Shown in pieces: positions 42,900 through 52,609 of a stretch of DNA of 64,000 bases. Location of the stretch: positions 15,649 through 79,648 of the forward strand of contig CAYLYZ010000010.1 in NCBI GenBank assembly GCA_964387885.1, written 5' to 3'. Under the pieces are notes generated by a model that was given only the letters and a program-made list of their open reading frames with translations, searched no databases and was not told the DNA's origin. The position numbers and the translations under genes were made by a program. How positions within the stretch are numbered: the first letter of the stretch is position 1; every line of letters starts with the position of its first letter. Source of the stretch: JABGPL01 sp964387885. GTDB lineage: Bacteria; Electryoneota; AABM5-125-24; Hatepunaeales; Hatepunaeaceae.

Positions 42900-43910
42900 T
42901 TATTCCGCAGGCGCCCTTGACCTCCCCCAGCGCGCGGTAATTGAAATCCTGTGGGTTTCCCCCAATTCATCGTGTCCGATAAATGCGTAGTCTATCGAAA
43001 CAGGTTTCAGGTTCAAACCACCTCCGAAAGTAAGTTCTCCGTCATCGCTACCGATTCTCAAACCAATTGCGTCACGAATCAGATATTCGAGCCCGATATG
43101 GTGCGCAAAAGCTTCGGATTCTCCGATTGCTTCCAGACGATAATCAACATCGGCAACCGGGATCAGTCTCGCCTCCAGGACCGGAAGGTTTATGTCCGCT
43201 GCAAGACCCAACCTAAGGGTCGAGACAATTACTTCCGTGTGCCCTGTATCCCAGGTGATTAATGTACCGAGGACATCTCTGATAGCTAATCCGGCTGTAA
43301 CCGGAACAATCTTTAGCGGTTGACCACGAACACCTGCGTCAAACCCGAGACCATACGCCTGATGCTCAGATCCTATGTGTTTGAAGATCAGCTTGGGCGC
43401 TACTCCCCAGTACCAGTTCCTGAACTGTCCTGATTTAGCAGCAAAAAAAGCATATTCACCCTCGGACACAATCCGGTCAATTTCGATACGGTTGCCCTCC
43501 GATATCGGAGAACCCGGATCCTCCAGACGGGTGAACGGGATTCCATTAACTCCCAACCTTATCATCCCAAATCCAAGGACGCTTCTATCCGGTTGTGGTA
43601 GAGCGATTCCGGCAACATCGTAATCTACGACACCGCTGAATCGCTCACTATGCATTAAACCTAACTGTGGGATGTGTACATCATGCAAACCTGCAGGATT
43701 CCAGAAAATCGCGTAGGCATCATTACTCAAAGCAGTATATGCACCACCCATAGCAAGTGGTCTCGCTCCACCAGCGACAGCCATGAATTCACCACCGTAT
43801 TTTGCTAATCCACCCGCAAAAGAAGATGATGTAATCCAAAGAAATCCAACGATGAAAAGATTGAATACCGCACAGAGTTTAAAGGTCGTTTTCAAATTAG
43901 GCATAATCAA
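42900..43910 (-). CDS. PorV/PorQ-like outer-membrane protein
   Basis: The 336-residue protein has a signal peptide (to about residue 32, 'ITSSSFAGG') and the family motif 'GARPLAMGGAYTALSNDAYA' then 'IFWNPAGL'. The rest is beta-barrel-like with a strand ending 'HRISITARW'. It is one of four such paralogues in the window and lies between yicC and the lptD-like gene. It may help T9SS cargo, or another envelope export step; the exact role is not set by sequence. Confidence 0.78.
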   Translation of the reverse strand: MIMPNLKTTFKLCAVFNLFIVGFLWITSSSFAGGLAKYGGEFMAVAGGARPLAMGGAYTALSNDAYAIFWNPAGLHDVHIPQLGLMHSERFSGVVDYDVAGIALPQPDRSVLGFGMIRLGVNGIPFTRLEDPGSPISEGNRIEIDRIVSEGEYAFFAAKSGQFRNWYWGVAPKLIFKHIGSEHQAYGLGFDAGVRGQPLKIVPVTAGLAIRDVLGTLITWDTGHTEVIVSTLRLGLAADINLPVLEARLIPVADVDYRLEAIGESEAFAHHIGLEYLIRDAIGLRIGSDDGELTFGGGLNLKPVSIDYAFIGHDELGETHRISITARWGRSRAPAE

Positions 43911-44012
43911 GATAATATAACCATTTTTTCTTCTCCAATCAAGTGTTTTTGTGTTAAACCACCGATGATTCAGTAGCAGTAGTTAATTATTCACAAACTC
44001 TCTATACTCATC

Positions 44013-46655
44013 CTATCTGATTCCACCCAACGAACTGCCCCCCTCTCGTTTTTCGACTTTCAGATCCTGCAGATATGTTGATTTTACGTTTATCTTAAGG
44101 AAAAAACCTCTGCCTACCCCCACCGGATTCCAGGTCAAACGACCCTCCCAGCAGTGGAGGTCCCTGTACAGTGAAATAGCACCTGAAACAATCTGGTGAT
44201 TGTGAAAATCGAACCGTGTATCATAAGATATCTTCCAGTTTTCTGTCGCTTGAAGATCCAACTTGACCTTAGCCCATATCGTTTTTGTAATATTTTCGGG
44301 ATTGCTCCGTCTTTCTCCATAGCGGAAACTAAAACTTGCCTCCCAGGGAACCGGGCTAGGTCGCCATTCATCTATTTCGAATCGGTCATTTTCGACATCT
44401 TCACTGACTGTTGTGTCTCTCCTGGCTGTACCACCACCGGCAGAGATACTGAAGGAACTCGTTAGATCAAAATTTAGAAGCCTTAATCCGTTATCGGCTG
44501 ACCTGTCAACCTCTATCTTTTTGCCATCCTCCGGATTCGTTTCAATATCATAAAAACTGTGCGAAGCAGATAGCTGCAGCGAAAGGCCGGAAAAGTCCTC
44601 AATATATCCGGATGACTCTTTATCTGCCCCAAATGTCGGAATTCGGATAGAACTGCTTAGATCCGACCACCCCAATGAATCTGCAGCGAAATTATATGAT
44701 GTGCTCAGTGACAGATTGAACAACTCACCCTTAGTTTCCTTTTCCCCTTTTACCGATTTATACTCGAACAGATTCCCAACAGATATACCCAGCGTTCGCT
44801 TCTCTGACCGTGGCGCGCCTCCATATATTCCTCCCGAAAACCGATCGTAAAGCTTTTCAGTGCCAGCACTGTCAGCAAAAACGTCATAATAATCCCACTT
44901 GGGATCTGAAAAATCAGGATTATATGTCAGGGTAAATCCCGGGCTCAGAGTATGACGGATTGCCTTGATTGAAAAAAGATTGGGTTTGAACAGCCCATAA
45001 AGTTTTGTGCTCATCCTGAGTGATGCATCAAATGTCCGGAGCGCTCTCAGGCCATTCGGTATCCCATCATGTTTAACTGTGTCAACTACCCCATCGGTTC
45101 CCATAAAATACTCATACCACTCATCATACCAGACCTCTTTATAAGATGCTCCCGGAGTGAAGGCAATGTGAAAGACAGGATCAGGAGTTGATGTAAAAGT
45201 GAATCTATGGCTGACTCCTCCCCGTGAACGGGAAACTTCGGACTCGGTAACCTTCTTTTTTATTTCGGTTTTTCCGGAATAACTGTAATAAAACTTGTTG
45301 TACCAGTTTGCATCTTCGGTCTTAACGCCCTCAGGCAGGGGGATAAATGGTGACCGCGACCGGTTAAAAGTGATACGCGGCAAGGATTGCGTAATTGAAC
45401 CTGAGTTCAGGTCTTTCTGGTAGTTTAGATTGACAGTGGCACTGTAAGGGGTCTTTGCCCACTTTTTGCTCAGGGTAGCATTTGAGCGAATTGTCCGTTT
45501 CATTCTCTCCGTCGGATTCTGTGACACGTCCCGTATATAAGAATCGTCGGAAACGAAATACCCGTTTGCTTTTAGGGACATCGTTGGACTTATGGTATGA
45601 CTGTGATTAATCGATATATCCCAACGTCTTTCGACTTTATCATTCCTTTGCATGTTTATAAAGGAACCGGAAAGACCACCATTGAGAACATACCTTTTCG
45701 CGTAATTTCCGTCGGCTTTGAAAAGCACACCATATCGTTCGTAAAAATCTAACCTTCCCTTTATATCGAAGTAATCATTGGGTGCCCAATAATACCCCAG
45801 GTTTTTGAAGTATCTCCCCTGCGAACCGCTTTCGCCATATGTAGGAATTATTAATCCGGATTGACGTCCACCTCGAGTGGAAAACACCGCAAATGGAAAG
45901 ATCAGAACTGGTGTTGGTCCGAAATAGAGGGCTATCGGACGGGCTACAATTTTATCCTTTATAACCATTTTCATATCCCTGCTCCAGAAATGAAAATGGG
46001 GTTTCTCTGCATCGCAGGTCGTATAGTAGCCGGAGCGAATATTGTATGTATCCGCATCAATTCTCTTTATTGTGGCACCATGATAAAATCCGTCCTGATA
46101 TTCGGTGTCGCCCTCGAGAACCTGACCTCTTTTACTCTTCAGATTGTAAACCATACTGTTGCCGTTCACGATCTGTTGACCATCATCAAGTTCAGGTAAT
46201 CCGACCCAGACAATGGAATCTCCACCACCAAGTGTGCTGTCGACTTGAATTGTATCGAGCAATCCACGAGCGTTAAGGATATTATTACTCCAATCAATAT
46301 CAATGTTACCTGCGTCAAGAGCCATTTCACGATACCGTACTTTGGCATCACCTGTCAGTTTTGTAGCACGTGGTTCGAAAGTGAAAACAACCTTCTCTGC
46401 GGAATAAGTTATTACAGTGTCAATATCCCCTTCCGATTTGGTGGTATCGACAACCGTTTCAGGTTTGGGTAGATCGGGACGTAGAACTGAAAAATCGAGA
46501 GAGTCCTGTTCAGACGGTATCGGAGGGGAAACCAGCTTCAGAATATCTTCCGGAGGCTGCGTTTCGTTGGATACCGGTTGTGCTTCAAGCTGCTCATTCA
46601 GTGTGAAAAAAACAACCAGCACTGCGAGTACATAATATTGGAAAAATCGGAGCAC
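44013..46655 (-). CDS. LptD/OstA-like LPS-assembly outer-membrane protein
   Basis: The 880-residue protein has a signal peptide (residues 1-25). An OstA/LptA-like jelly roll is seen at about 80-230 ('YSAEKVVFTFEPRATKLTGD', 'YNLKSKRGQVLEGDTEYQDG'), followed by 'FPFAVFSTRGGRQSGLIIPT', a conserved linker of LptD, and a long beta-barrel (about 280-880) rich in Tyr and Trp. LptD inserts LPS in the outer leaflet with LptE. The cysteine pairs that form disulfides in E. coli LptD are not evident, as in most non-proteobacterial forms. No lptE candidate is adjacent. Confidence 0.88.
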   Translation of the reverse strand: MLRFFQYYVLAVLVVFFTLNEQLEAQPVSNETQPPEDILKLVSPPIPSEQDSLDFSVLRPDLPKPETVVDTTKSEGDIDTVITYSAEKVVFTFEPRATKLTGDAKVRYREMALDAGNIDIDWSNNILNARGLLDTIQVDSTLGGGDSIVWVGLPELDDGQQIVNGNSMVYNLKSKRGQVLEGDTEYQDGFYHGATIKRIDADTYNIRSGYYTTCDAEKPHFHFWSRDMKMVIKDKIVARPIALYFGPTPVLIFPFAVFSTRGGRQSGLIIPTYGESGSQGRYFKNLGYYWAPNDYFDIKGRLDFYERYGVLFKADGNYAKRYVLNGGLSGSFINMQRNDKVERRWDISINHSHTISPTMSLKANGYFVSDDSYIRDVSQNPTERMKRTIRSNATLSKKWAKTPYSATVNLNYQKDLNSGSITQSLPRITFNRSRSPFIPLPEGVKTEDANWYNKFYYSYSGKTEIKKKVTESEVSRSRGGVSHRFTFTSTPDPVFHIAFTPGASYKEVWYDEWYEYFMGTDGVVDTVKHDGIPNGLRALRTFDASLRMSTKLYGLFKPNLFSIKAIRHTLSPGFTLTYNPDFSDPKWDYYDVFADSAGTEKLYDRFSGGIYGGAPRSEKRTLGISVGNLFEYKSVKGEKETKGELFNLSLSTSYNFAADSLGWSDLSSSIRIPTFGADKESSGYIEDFSGLSLQLSASHSFYDIETNPEDGKKIEVDRSADNGLRLLNFDLTSSFSISAGGGTARRDTTVSEDVENDRFEIDEWRPSPVPWEASFSFRYGERRSNPENITKTIWAKVKLDLQATENWKISYDTRFDFHNHQIVSGAISLYRDLHCWEGRLTWNPVGVGRGFFLKINVKSTYLQDLKVEKREGGSSLGGIR

Positions 46656-46953
46656 GATAATTTAATTAAGTCATGTTTAGCTGAACTATCAAGTCTCTCA
46701 GTCCAAATGTTTAACTCCTGAACATGTATAATGGATTCCCAAACAAGTCGAAAATTATCAAAATTGATTAAACATTTAAGCGTATATTGTAAATGCAAAT
46801 CCAAAATGACCACAGCAAAGCATATTAAAAACCTTTTGTTGGGAATCTGTTACCTTCGAAATGTATGCACTATTTGTGATCTATTACATTTTGATTATAT
46901 TTAACAAAGGATGAAGAGATAAAACCAAACTGATTCACATTTGAGGCATCACT
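46656..46953. promoter_or_regulatory. Divergent intergenic region
   Basis: This AT-rich stretch of 298 bases separates the minus-strand lptD-like gene from the plus-strand toxin-antitoxin pair and should hold promoters for both. No hairpin operator was seen. The antitoxin ribosome site 'gagg' is at 46943-46946. Confidence 0.45.
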
Positions 46954-47178
46954 ATGATAGAACAAGCAACATTTGATGCGATAAAACAGTTAAGTGTTGA
47001 CGAACGAATGCTTCTGGCTGAGAAAATATGGAATAGCATACATTCTGAGCAAGAACTCCTGGAGGTTACGAAAACCCAAAAAGCTGAGTTGGATCGACGT
47101 TTAGATTCATTTCATGCTTCTCGAGATGAAGGCTGTTCCTGGGATCAGGTCAAGAGGAGAATTAAAACAAAAAAGTGA
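46954..47178 (+). CDS. Addiction-module antitoxin (TIGR02574-like)
   Basis: The 74-residue protein has the recognisable N-terminus 'LSVDERMLLAEKIWNSI' and a C-terminal segment ending 'HASRDEGCSWDQVKRRIKTK'. This family pairs with ParE/RelE-type toxins, and the C-terminal half normally wraps the toxin. ATG is preceded by 'gagg' at seven bases. The stop overlaps the toxin start. Confidence 0.9.
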   Translation: MIEQATFDAIKQLSVDERMLLAEKIWNSIHSEQELLEVTKTQKAELDRRLDSFHASRDEGCSWDQVKRRIKTKK

Positions 47179-47471
47179 AACGTTCAATCTTGATCCGATC
47201 TGAAGTCGAAACTGAAATAGAGGAACAATATCGTTGGTATAATACTCAAAGCGAAGGTCTGGGTGAGGACTTTTTACATTGTGTGGAAGAGTCATTACTA
47301 ATAATTCAAAATACACCGGAAATCTATCCTGTTGTCCATCGGTCAGTGCGTCGTGCACTAATCCGTCGCTTCCCGCATGGAATTTACTATTTAGTTGAAA
47401 AAGAAATAATTGTTGTATTAGCAGTATTTCACGAGCGACGTAATCCCAAAGGTTGGAAATCTCGAAACTGA
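47175..47471 (+). CDS. ParE/RelE-type toxin
   Basis: The 98-residue basic protein starts at GTG, overlapping the antitoxin stop as GTGA. It has the fold pattern of the ParE/RelE superfamily: 'EVETEIEEQYRWYN', 'VVHRSVRRALIRRFPHGIYY' and the C-terminal 'VVLAVFHERRNPKGWKSR'. Such toxins either poison gyrase or cut mRNA on the ribosome; the sequence does not separate the two with certainty, though 'FHERRNPKGW' is common in ParE-like members. The pair forms a compact two-gene operon. Confidence 0.9.
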   Translation: MKRSILIRSEVETEIEEQYRWYNTQSEGLGEDFLHCVEESLLIIQNTPEIYPVVHRSVRRALIRRFPHGIYYLVEKEIIVVLAVFHERRNPKGWKSRN

Positions 47472-47621
47472 CATTCCTTGAAACAACCCAACTCCCTGAA
47501 TTGTACTTGTTGAAAACTCTTTCCCTGCATGGTTCCGCGAAGGTGAGAACAACAATTCCGGGTCAGTTTTCCGAGTGGAGGGTATTAAGATTAAATGTAA
47601 TTTATACTCTTTGAGGAAACC

Positions 47622-49220
47622 TTGATTGACAACGTATACATAAAAACTAGTTCCCCTGAATTTGACAACTTCTACCCCATGGTAAAATCCTTTCTTGAAA
47701 AAGATCTACTGGAAGTATCAATCGAGGGGCAAAAAATTCGTGGATACCGTCCTCCCGATGCAAAATCAATCTGGATACGGGATTATTCAGATATGATGCG
47801 CGGTTTTAAGTACTTCGAACGTGATCTCAAATGCGTCGTAGACCATTTCGCAGAGAATCAATCCGACACCGGTCGGATTTTTGACTATTTCACAACCTTT
47901 CCCGAGAAACTACCAAGTGAACGGGAAAACTGGACGAAATACGTTCGAGTGCCCGTTGAAGCAGATGTGGAATTCCGATTTGTAAAAGCCGCATTTATTA
48001 CCTGGCAGGCAACGGGAGATGATGATTGGTTTATCGGCTTATTACCGAAAATGGAAAAGGCTCTGAATTACGTTCTCAATCACCCCCATCGCTGGGATAA
48101 AGAACATGGACTCGTTAAACGCGCATACACCATAGACACATGGGATTTTGCATATTCTGCCGGTAAACACGACTGGCTGCAATTCCAGATTGATGATGAT
48201 ACTTTCTGGGGCATAATGCATGGGGATAACAGCGGATATTATGAGGCTTTCCAAATTGTTGCTGATCTAAACGAACTTGCCGGTTTTCCAGAAAAGGCTC
48301 AGAGTTGGAGAATTCGTGCTGAAGAGCTTAAAACCAATCTGAACAAGTTCTGCTGGAACGGTACATTTTACAGACACTTCTTAAAACTCACCCCTTTAAG
48401 CCTCCCACAAGTTGACGAAAACAACCAGCTAAGTCTTAGCAATCCGATGGATATAAACCGTGGAGTGGCGTCTCATGAGATGGCAGTTTCAATCCTGAAG
48501 GAATACCAGCGACGTCGGGAGTCCACAGATGCATTCGCCGAATGGTTTTCGATTGATCCGCCATTTCCAAAAGGTTTCTTTGGTGATGATATCCTCGTTG
48601 AAGGTGCTTACGCCAATGGTGGTATAATGCCACTCGTCGGTGGAGAGCTTGCACGGGCGGCTTTCGAACATGGATTTGAAGAATATGGAGTGGATATTCT
48701 AAGGAGATATTTCGATTTGATTTCTGAGAAAGGAGAAACCTATCTGTGGTATTTCCCTGACGGTACAGCCGCCAGCGTTGAAACCAGCACCAGTCCGGAA
48801 GCGGAACCGACCGATGGCTGGGGTTCAAGCGCGATGTTGTATGCTCTAATTGAGGGATTGGCAGGAATTGTAGACCAGCATTCAACTTTCAAAAGTGTGC
48901 GTTTATCACCCAGATGGACAGCTGCAGATATCAATGAGGCTGAAGTCAGAGTTGAATATGCGGCATCGGGAAGTTGGATTAAATACAACTTTCAAGTGGA
49001 TAAGAAAACCCTGACATTAAAGGTTCAAGCGGACAACACAATTATTGATTTTCATGTATTACTGCCGAAAGGTGTGATTGTTAGAAACGTTCAATCTGGT
49101 GATCATATTATTAATTTTGAAACTGTTTTAGTTGAGGAGAGCCAGTATGTTGATTTTGAGTTACCGGTAGTCGGTTTCCAGGAAGTAGAAATTCACTTTT
49201 TATCTAAGACTAATGACTGA
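47622..49220 (+). CDS. Six-hairpin glycosidase (alpha/alpha-toroid) family protein
   Basis: The 532-residue protein starts at TTG 47622 with 'gagg' five bases upstream. It has no signal peptide, so it is cytoplasmic. Motifs of the alpha/alpha-barrel glycosidases are visible: 'SIWIRDYSDMMRGFKYF', 'VEADVEFRFVKAAFITW', 'EGAYANGGIMPLVGGELARA' and 'DGWGSSAMLYALIEG'. A beta-sandwich closes the C-terminus ('GSWIKYNFQVDKKTLTLKV'). The family includes amylo-1,6-glucosidases and alpha-L-rhamnosidases, so it likely acts on an oligosaccharide in the cytoplasm. It is coupled to a metallophosphoesterase gene. The substrate is unknown. Confidence 0.8.
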   Translation: MIDNVYIKTSSPEFDNFYPMVKSFLEKDLLEVSIEGQKIRGYRPPDAKSIWIRDYSDMMRGFKYFERDLKCVVDHFAENQSDTGRIFDYFTTFPEKLPSERENWTKYVRVPVEADVEFRFVKAAFITWQATGDDDWFIGLLPKMEKALNYVLNHPHRWDKEHGLVKRAYTIDTWDFAYSAGKHDWLQFQIDDDTFWGIMHGDNSGYYEAFQIVADLNELAGFPEKAQSWRIRAEELKTNLNKFCWNGTFYRHFLKLTPLSLPQVDENNQLSLSNPMDINRGVASHEMAVSILKEYQRRRESTDAFAEWFSIDPPFPKGFFGDDILVEGAYANGGIMPLVGGELARAAFEHGFEEYGVDILRRYFDLISEKGETYLWYFPDGTAASVETSTSPEAEPTDGWGSSAMLYALIEGLAGIVDQHSTFKSVRLSPRWTAADINEAEVRVEYAASGSWIKYNFQVDKKTLTLKVQADNTIIDFHVLLPKGVIVRNVQSGDHIINFETVLVEESQYVDFELPVVGFQEVEIHFLSKTND

Positions 49221-49930
49221 TGAGACTCTTTCTTACCGGTGATACTCACGGTGGACTTTCAGCTGCTAAGCTTAGTGAAACAAACTGGCCAGAACAAAAA
49301 AAACTATGCAGGGATGACCTTTTAGTCATTCTTGGGGATTTCGGTTTCATTTGGAGTAACGAACCTAACAGGATTGAAAGCTATTGGTTGAAGGTGTTTA
49401 ACGAAGTTAATTACCGATTGGCGTTTGTAGATGGTAACCACGAGAATCATGACAGGTTAGCTGAACTGGATGAGGTTGAATTTCAGGGCGGAATTGCAGG
49501 CAAAGTCTGTGAAAATGTCTGGCATCTGAAACGGGGTGAAATCTATCGAATGGGCGAAAAGGATATATTCGTGATGGGTGGCGCTGATTCAATCGATAAA
49601 TTTATGCGGAATCCGGGAACATCCTGGTGGGAAAACGAGATTCCATCTCCGGAAGAGATGGAACATGGATTTCAAAATCTGGAGAGGAACAACAACAGGG
49701 TTGACTATATATTTACCCATACTCTTCCGAGCAAGTTAACTTCAAGATTAAAGACAAGGTATTCTAAAGGTAAAGATCCAACGGCGATATTCCTGGATAT
49801 TGTGAACCAGCGGACTTCATTTGACAGATGGTTTGCAGCTCATTTTCATGAAGATTTCGTACATGAGAATTTTCAAGTGCTTTATCATCAGATTATTGAG
49901 GTTGATTTGAAATTACCCGATAACCATTAA
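49220..49930 (+). CDS. Calcineurin-like metallophosphoesterase
   Basis: The 236-residue protein has all metal-binding blocks of the family: 'LFLTGDTHGG', 'LLVILGDFGFIWS', 'LAFVDGNHENHDR', 'YIFTHTLPSK' and 'WFAAHFHED'. Such enzymes hydrolyse phosphomono- or diesters with a two-metal centre. The ATG overlaps the stop of the glycosidase gene (TGATG), so both are translated together. The physiological substrate cannot be named. Confidence 0.88.
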   Translation: MRLFLTGDTHGGLSAAKLSETNWPEQKKLCRDDLLVILGDFGFIWSNEPNRIESYWLKVFNEVNYRLAFVDGNHENHDRLAELDEVEFQGGIAGKVCENVWHLKRGEIYRMGEKDIFVMGGADSIDKFMRNPGTSWWENEIPSPEEMEHGFQNLERNNNRVDYIFTHTLPSKLTSRLKTRYSKGKDPTAIFLDIVNQRTSFDRWFAAHFHEDFVHENFQVLYHQIIEVDLKLPDNH

Positions 49931-50119
49931 AACATCTTGTTTTTAGAATAATTTTTCTTTATATTTAAATTTACGCATTTCTTCAATTTCTCTTCTGAGG
50001 TAAACAGGCAAGTTCGTTAGAGTTTTTTACTTTTTTAAAAACACGCCGAAGTATACTCTTTTAAGTCGGCAGATCGACATGCCGGTGCAATTAGACTGTT
50101 AAACGCTAACGAGTTAGAA

Positions 50120-52600
50120 ATGTCTGCGAAACTCAAATTCACACCGTTCAGGAACATTTCAACGGTCATGCAGGTTAAAATGATGACCTTTTTCAATTTG
50201 TTCAAAAACAATAAGATCATTAATGTGAGTTTGTTTAACTCCCTTCTCAATCGAAATCTCCTGCTCGGGCACCTATTGTCGGTAATCCTGATACCATTGC
50301 ATATCTCGATTGCGTTGGTGTTATCATTTATTGCGGCTGGTTGTGACGATGTTACAAGCCCTCCAACCACTCCTGCGGAAAACACCTCCGTGAAAAAACT
50401 TGATCGTCGGTGGATTTTTAATTCAGATGCCTACGGTCAGGTTGAAGTTCAGGTACGTCCCGCAAGCCTGGGAGTGGACAAAACAATGATATGTATTATC
50501 CAGGGAGAGTCGGGAGGTTTGATACATTATCGGTTGTATGATGATGGTGGTCTTGGCACCTGGGATGACTCAAAGGGCTGGGCAGCTCCCAATAGTGGAG
50601 ATAAAGCTCCCGGGGATGGTATTTTTTCCCGACAGATAAATTCTAAATTCGCATCGCGCACCGGTGTTTATGAGATGATATTTATTTTTACCTCCGGTCC
50701 TCCGCCTGACTCGACAAAAGTAAATGTTACCGTAATAGAAAACTCGCCACCGGTCATTATACGACATCAGACACCAGAGTTTATTGCCAGTGGAAGCGAC
50801 AGTGATACATTCAGGGCAATTGTTGGGGATCCCAACGGATTCGCCGATATTGAGAGAACGGAAATGGTGTTGACAGCTCATGAATTGGGTATCTCCGGAT
50901 TTAGATCTTTCCCAATGCAGAGAATTGACGATTCGACCTGGACATTGATTTCATTCCCGGACATGGCAGCCGGGATTCATTCACGACCATACAATATTGT
51001 ATACAAAACTGTTGATAACGTTTTATCTCAAAGTCAGATTCCTCAATGGATTTATGGTGATCGCATTGAATGCAGGTTTGAGAATCTTCCTCCGGAAATA
51101 GCAAACCTAAATGGACCGGATACTGTAAGGATACCACGCGAAGACACAACTTCGGTATTCTATTATTTCAACATTGAGGTGAGAGATGATCAAGGGATAA
51201 ATGATCTTGATACCTTATTCGTTTCACTTTCACGAGACGGTGATGAGATTTGGCAGAATTTCTTAATTGATGGTGAAGGCATTGATACAACAGCTGGAGA
51301 TGGAATCTATCGGGCAAAGTTCAGCGCCAGCAAGAATACGCCTACAATCCCTATTTCTACATTGAACTGGAAACCATCTGACAAAACCGGTCAAAGAGGT
51401 GAAACCTATTCACGAGATCTGGTTTTCATCTATGAGGATGGAGAAATCGATAGTATCGAAGTTAAAACTCTTAATGATTTGTGGATTTTAGAGTCCGAGG
51501 TATACAATCAGGTCGAGATTCGGGTTTCTCCCTCAGGAATTGCAGCAGATAGAACAATTATATGTCTGACCAAAAACGAAGCTGGAGATATTTCAGAATT
51601 CCGGTTGTATGATGATGGTGGATTGGGAAACTGGGATGATTCACCGGAATGGGCTGCTTCGGAGAGTGGTGACACTGTTTTCGGTGATGGTGTGTTCTCA
51701 AGGATGGTTAATTCCAAATTTGCAAGAACTGCAGGTGATTATGAACTGACCTTTGCCTTTACCGACGGACCTCCACCAGACTCACTGAGAGTATTGGTTT
51801 CCGTTATTGAAAATTCACCCCCGATAATTACACAACATCTGACACCTGAGTTTTTAGCAAGTGGAAGTGATAATGACATATTTACTGCTATCATCAGCGA
51901 TGCGAACGGATATTCTGACGTTGAGCGCACAGAGCTAATTTTGAACGCCCCGGAACTTGGAGAATCGGGATTGAAAGCATTTTCCATGCAAAAAACAAAT
52001 GATTCTACTTGGATATTCGTTTCAATTCCGAGTATGGCAGCTCGACTCTCTACAGGTCAGTATCAGGTGAATTACCGAACTGTTGACCAAGTCCTGTCTC
52101 AAGGTGATCCTCCTCAATGGGTAAATAGCGATCTCATAAACATCGATCTTGAAAATCTGCCACCGGAAATAATGGACTTCACTGGGCCGGATACGGTGAG
52201 AATTCCACGCGAGGATACAACTACAGTATTCTTTCATTTTGTAATTGAGACAGTGGATGATCAGACTACTGAAGACCTTGATTCTCTTTTCCTTTCACTT
52301 GTTCGGGATGAAGAAGAAATCTGGAGCAATTATTATATTGATGGTGAAGGTATCGATTCAACATCCGGTGATGGGATTTTCAAAGCCGGATTCAGTGCAA
52401 ACAGATCTAATCCGACTCACGTGATTTATACATTCAATTGGACACCATCAGACAGAGCCGGTCAGCGCGGTGAAACATATTCATCCGATCTGGTCTTTAT
52501 GTATGATGATGAACAAATGATACATAGAAGGGATAAATCCATGAATAGAATAGGGTATATTCCGTTTTCAGTGATAAATAGGGGCTTTTTCCAAAAATAG
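50120..52600 (+). CDS. Large lipoprotein with a two-fold internal duplication
   Basis: The 826-residue product has a lipobox 'SFIAAGCDD', but the true start is uncertain because the signal-like region ('SVILIPLHISIALVLSFIAA') is preceded by about 50 extra residues with several possible starts. After the lipobox two homologous units of about 360 residues follow, starting at about 91 ('VKKLDRRWIFNSDAYGQVEV') and about 461 ('LNDLWILESEVYNQVEIRV'). Shared segments include 'YDDGGLGTWDDS' / 'YDDGGLGNWDDS', 'GPDTVRIPREDTTSVF' / 'GPDTVRIPREDTTTVF' and 'DGEGIDTTAGDGIY' / 'DGEGIDSTSGDGIF'. The first 200 residues of each resemble Ig-like repeats. The last 25 residues after 'LVFMYDDEQ' have no counterpart in the first unit. 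It heads a surface cluster; function unknown. Confidence 0.75.
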   Translation: MSAKLKFTPFRNISTVMQVKMMTFFNLFKNNKIINVSLFNSLLNRNLLLGHLLSVILIPLHISIALVLSFIAAGCDDVTSPPTTPAENTSVKKLDRRWIFNSDAYGQVEVQVRPASLGVDKTMICIIQGESGGLIHYRLYDDGGLGTWDDSKGWAAPNSGDKAPGDGIFSRQINSKFASRTGVYEMIFIFTSGPPPDSTKVNVTVIENSPPVIIRHQTPEFIASGSDSDTFRAIVGDPNGFADIERTEMVLTAHELGISGFRSFPMQRIDDSTWTLISFPDMAAGIHSRPYNIVYKTVDNVLSQSQIPQWIYGDRIECRFENLPPEIANLNGPDTVRIPREDTTSVFYYFNIEVRDDQGINDLDTLFVSLSRDGDEIWQNFLIDGEGIDTTAGDGIYRAKFSASKNTPTIPISTLNWKPSDKTGQRGETYSRDLVFIYEDGEIDSIEVKTLNDLWILESEVYNQVEIRVSPSGIAADRTIICLTKNEAGDISEFRLYDDGGLGNWDDSPEWAASESGDTVFGDGVFSRMVNSKFARTAGDYELTFAFTDGPPPDSLRVLVSVIENSPPIITQHLTPEFLASGSDNDIFTAIISDANGYSDVERTELILNAPELGESGLKAFSMQKTNDSTWIFVSIPSMAARLSTGQYQVNYRTVDQVLSQGDPPQWVNSDLINIDLENLPPEIMDFTGPDTVRIPREDTTTVFFHFVIETVDDQTTEDLDSLFLSLVRDEEEIWSNYYIDGEGIDSTSGDGIFKAGFSANRSNPTHVIYTFNWTPSDRAGQRGETYSSDLVFMYDDEQMIHRRDKSMNRIGYIPFSVINRGFFQK

Positions 52601-52609
52601 AGAACAGCT

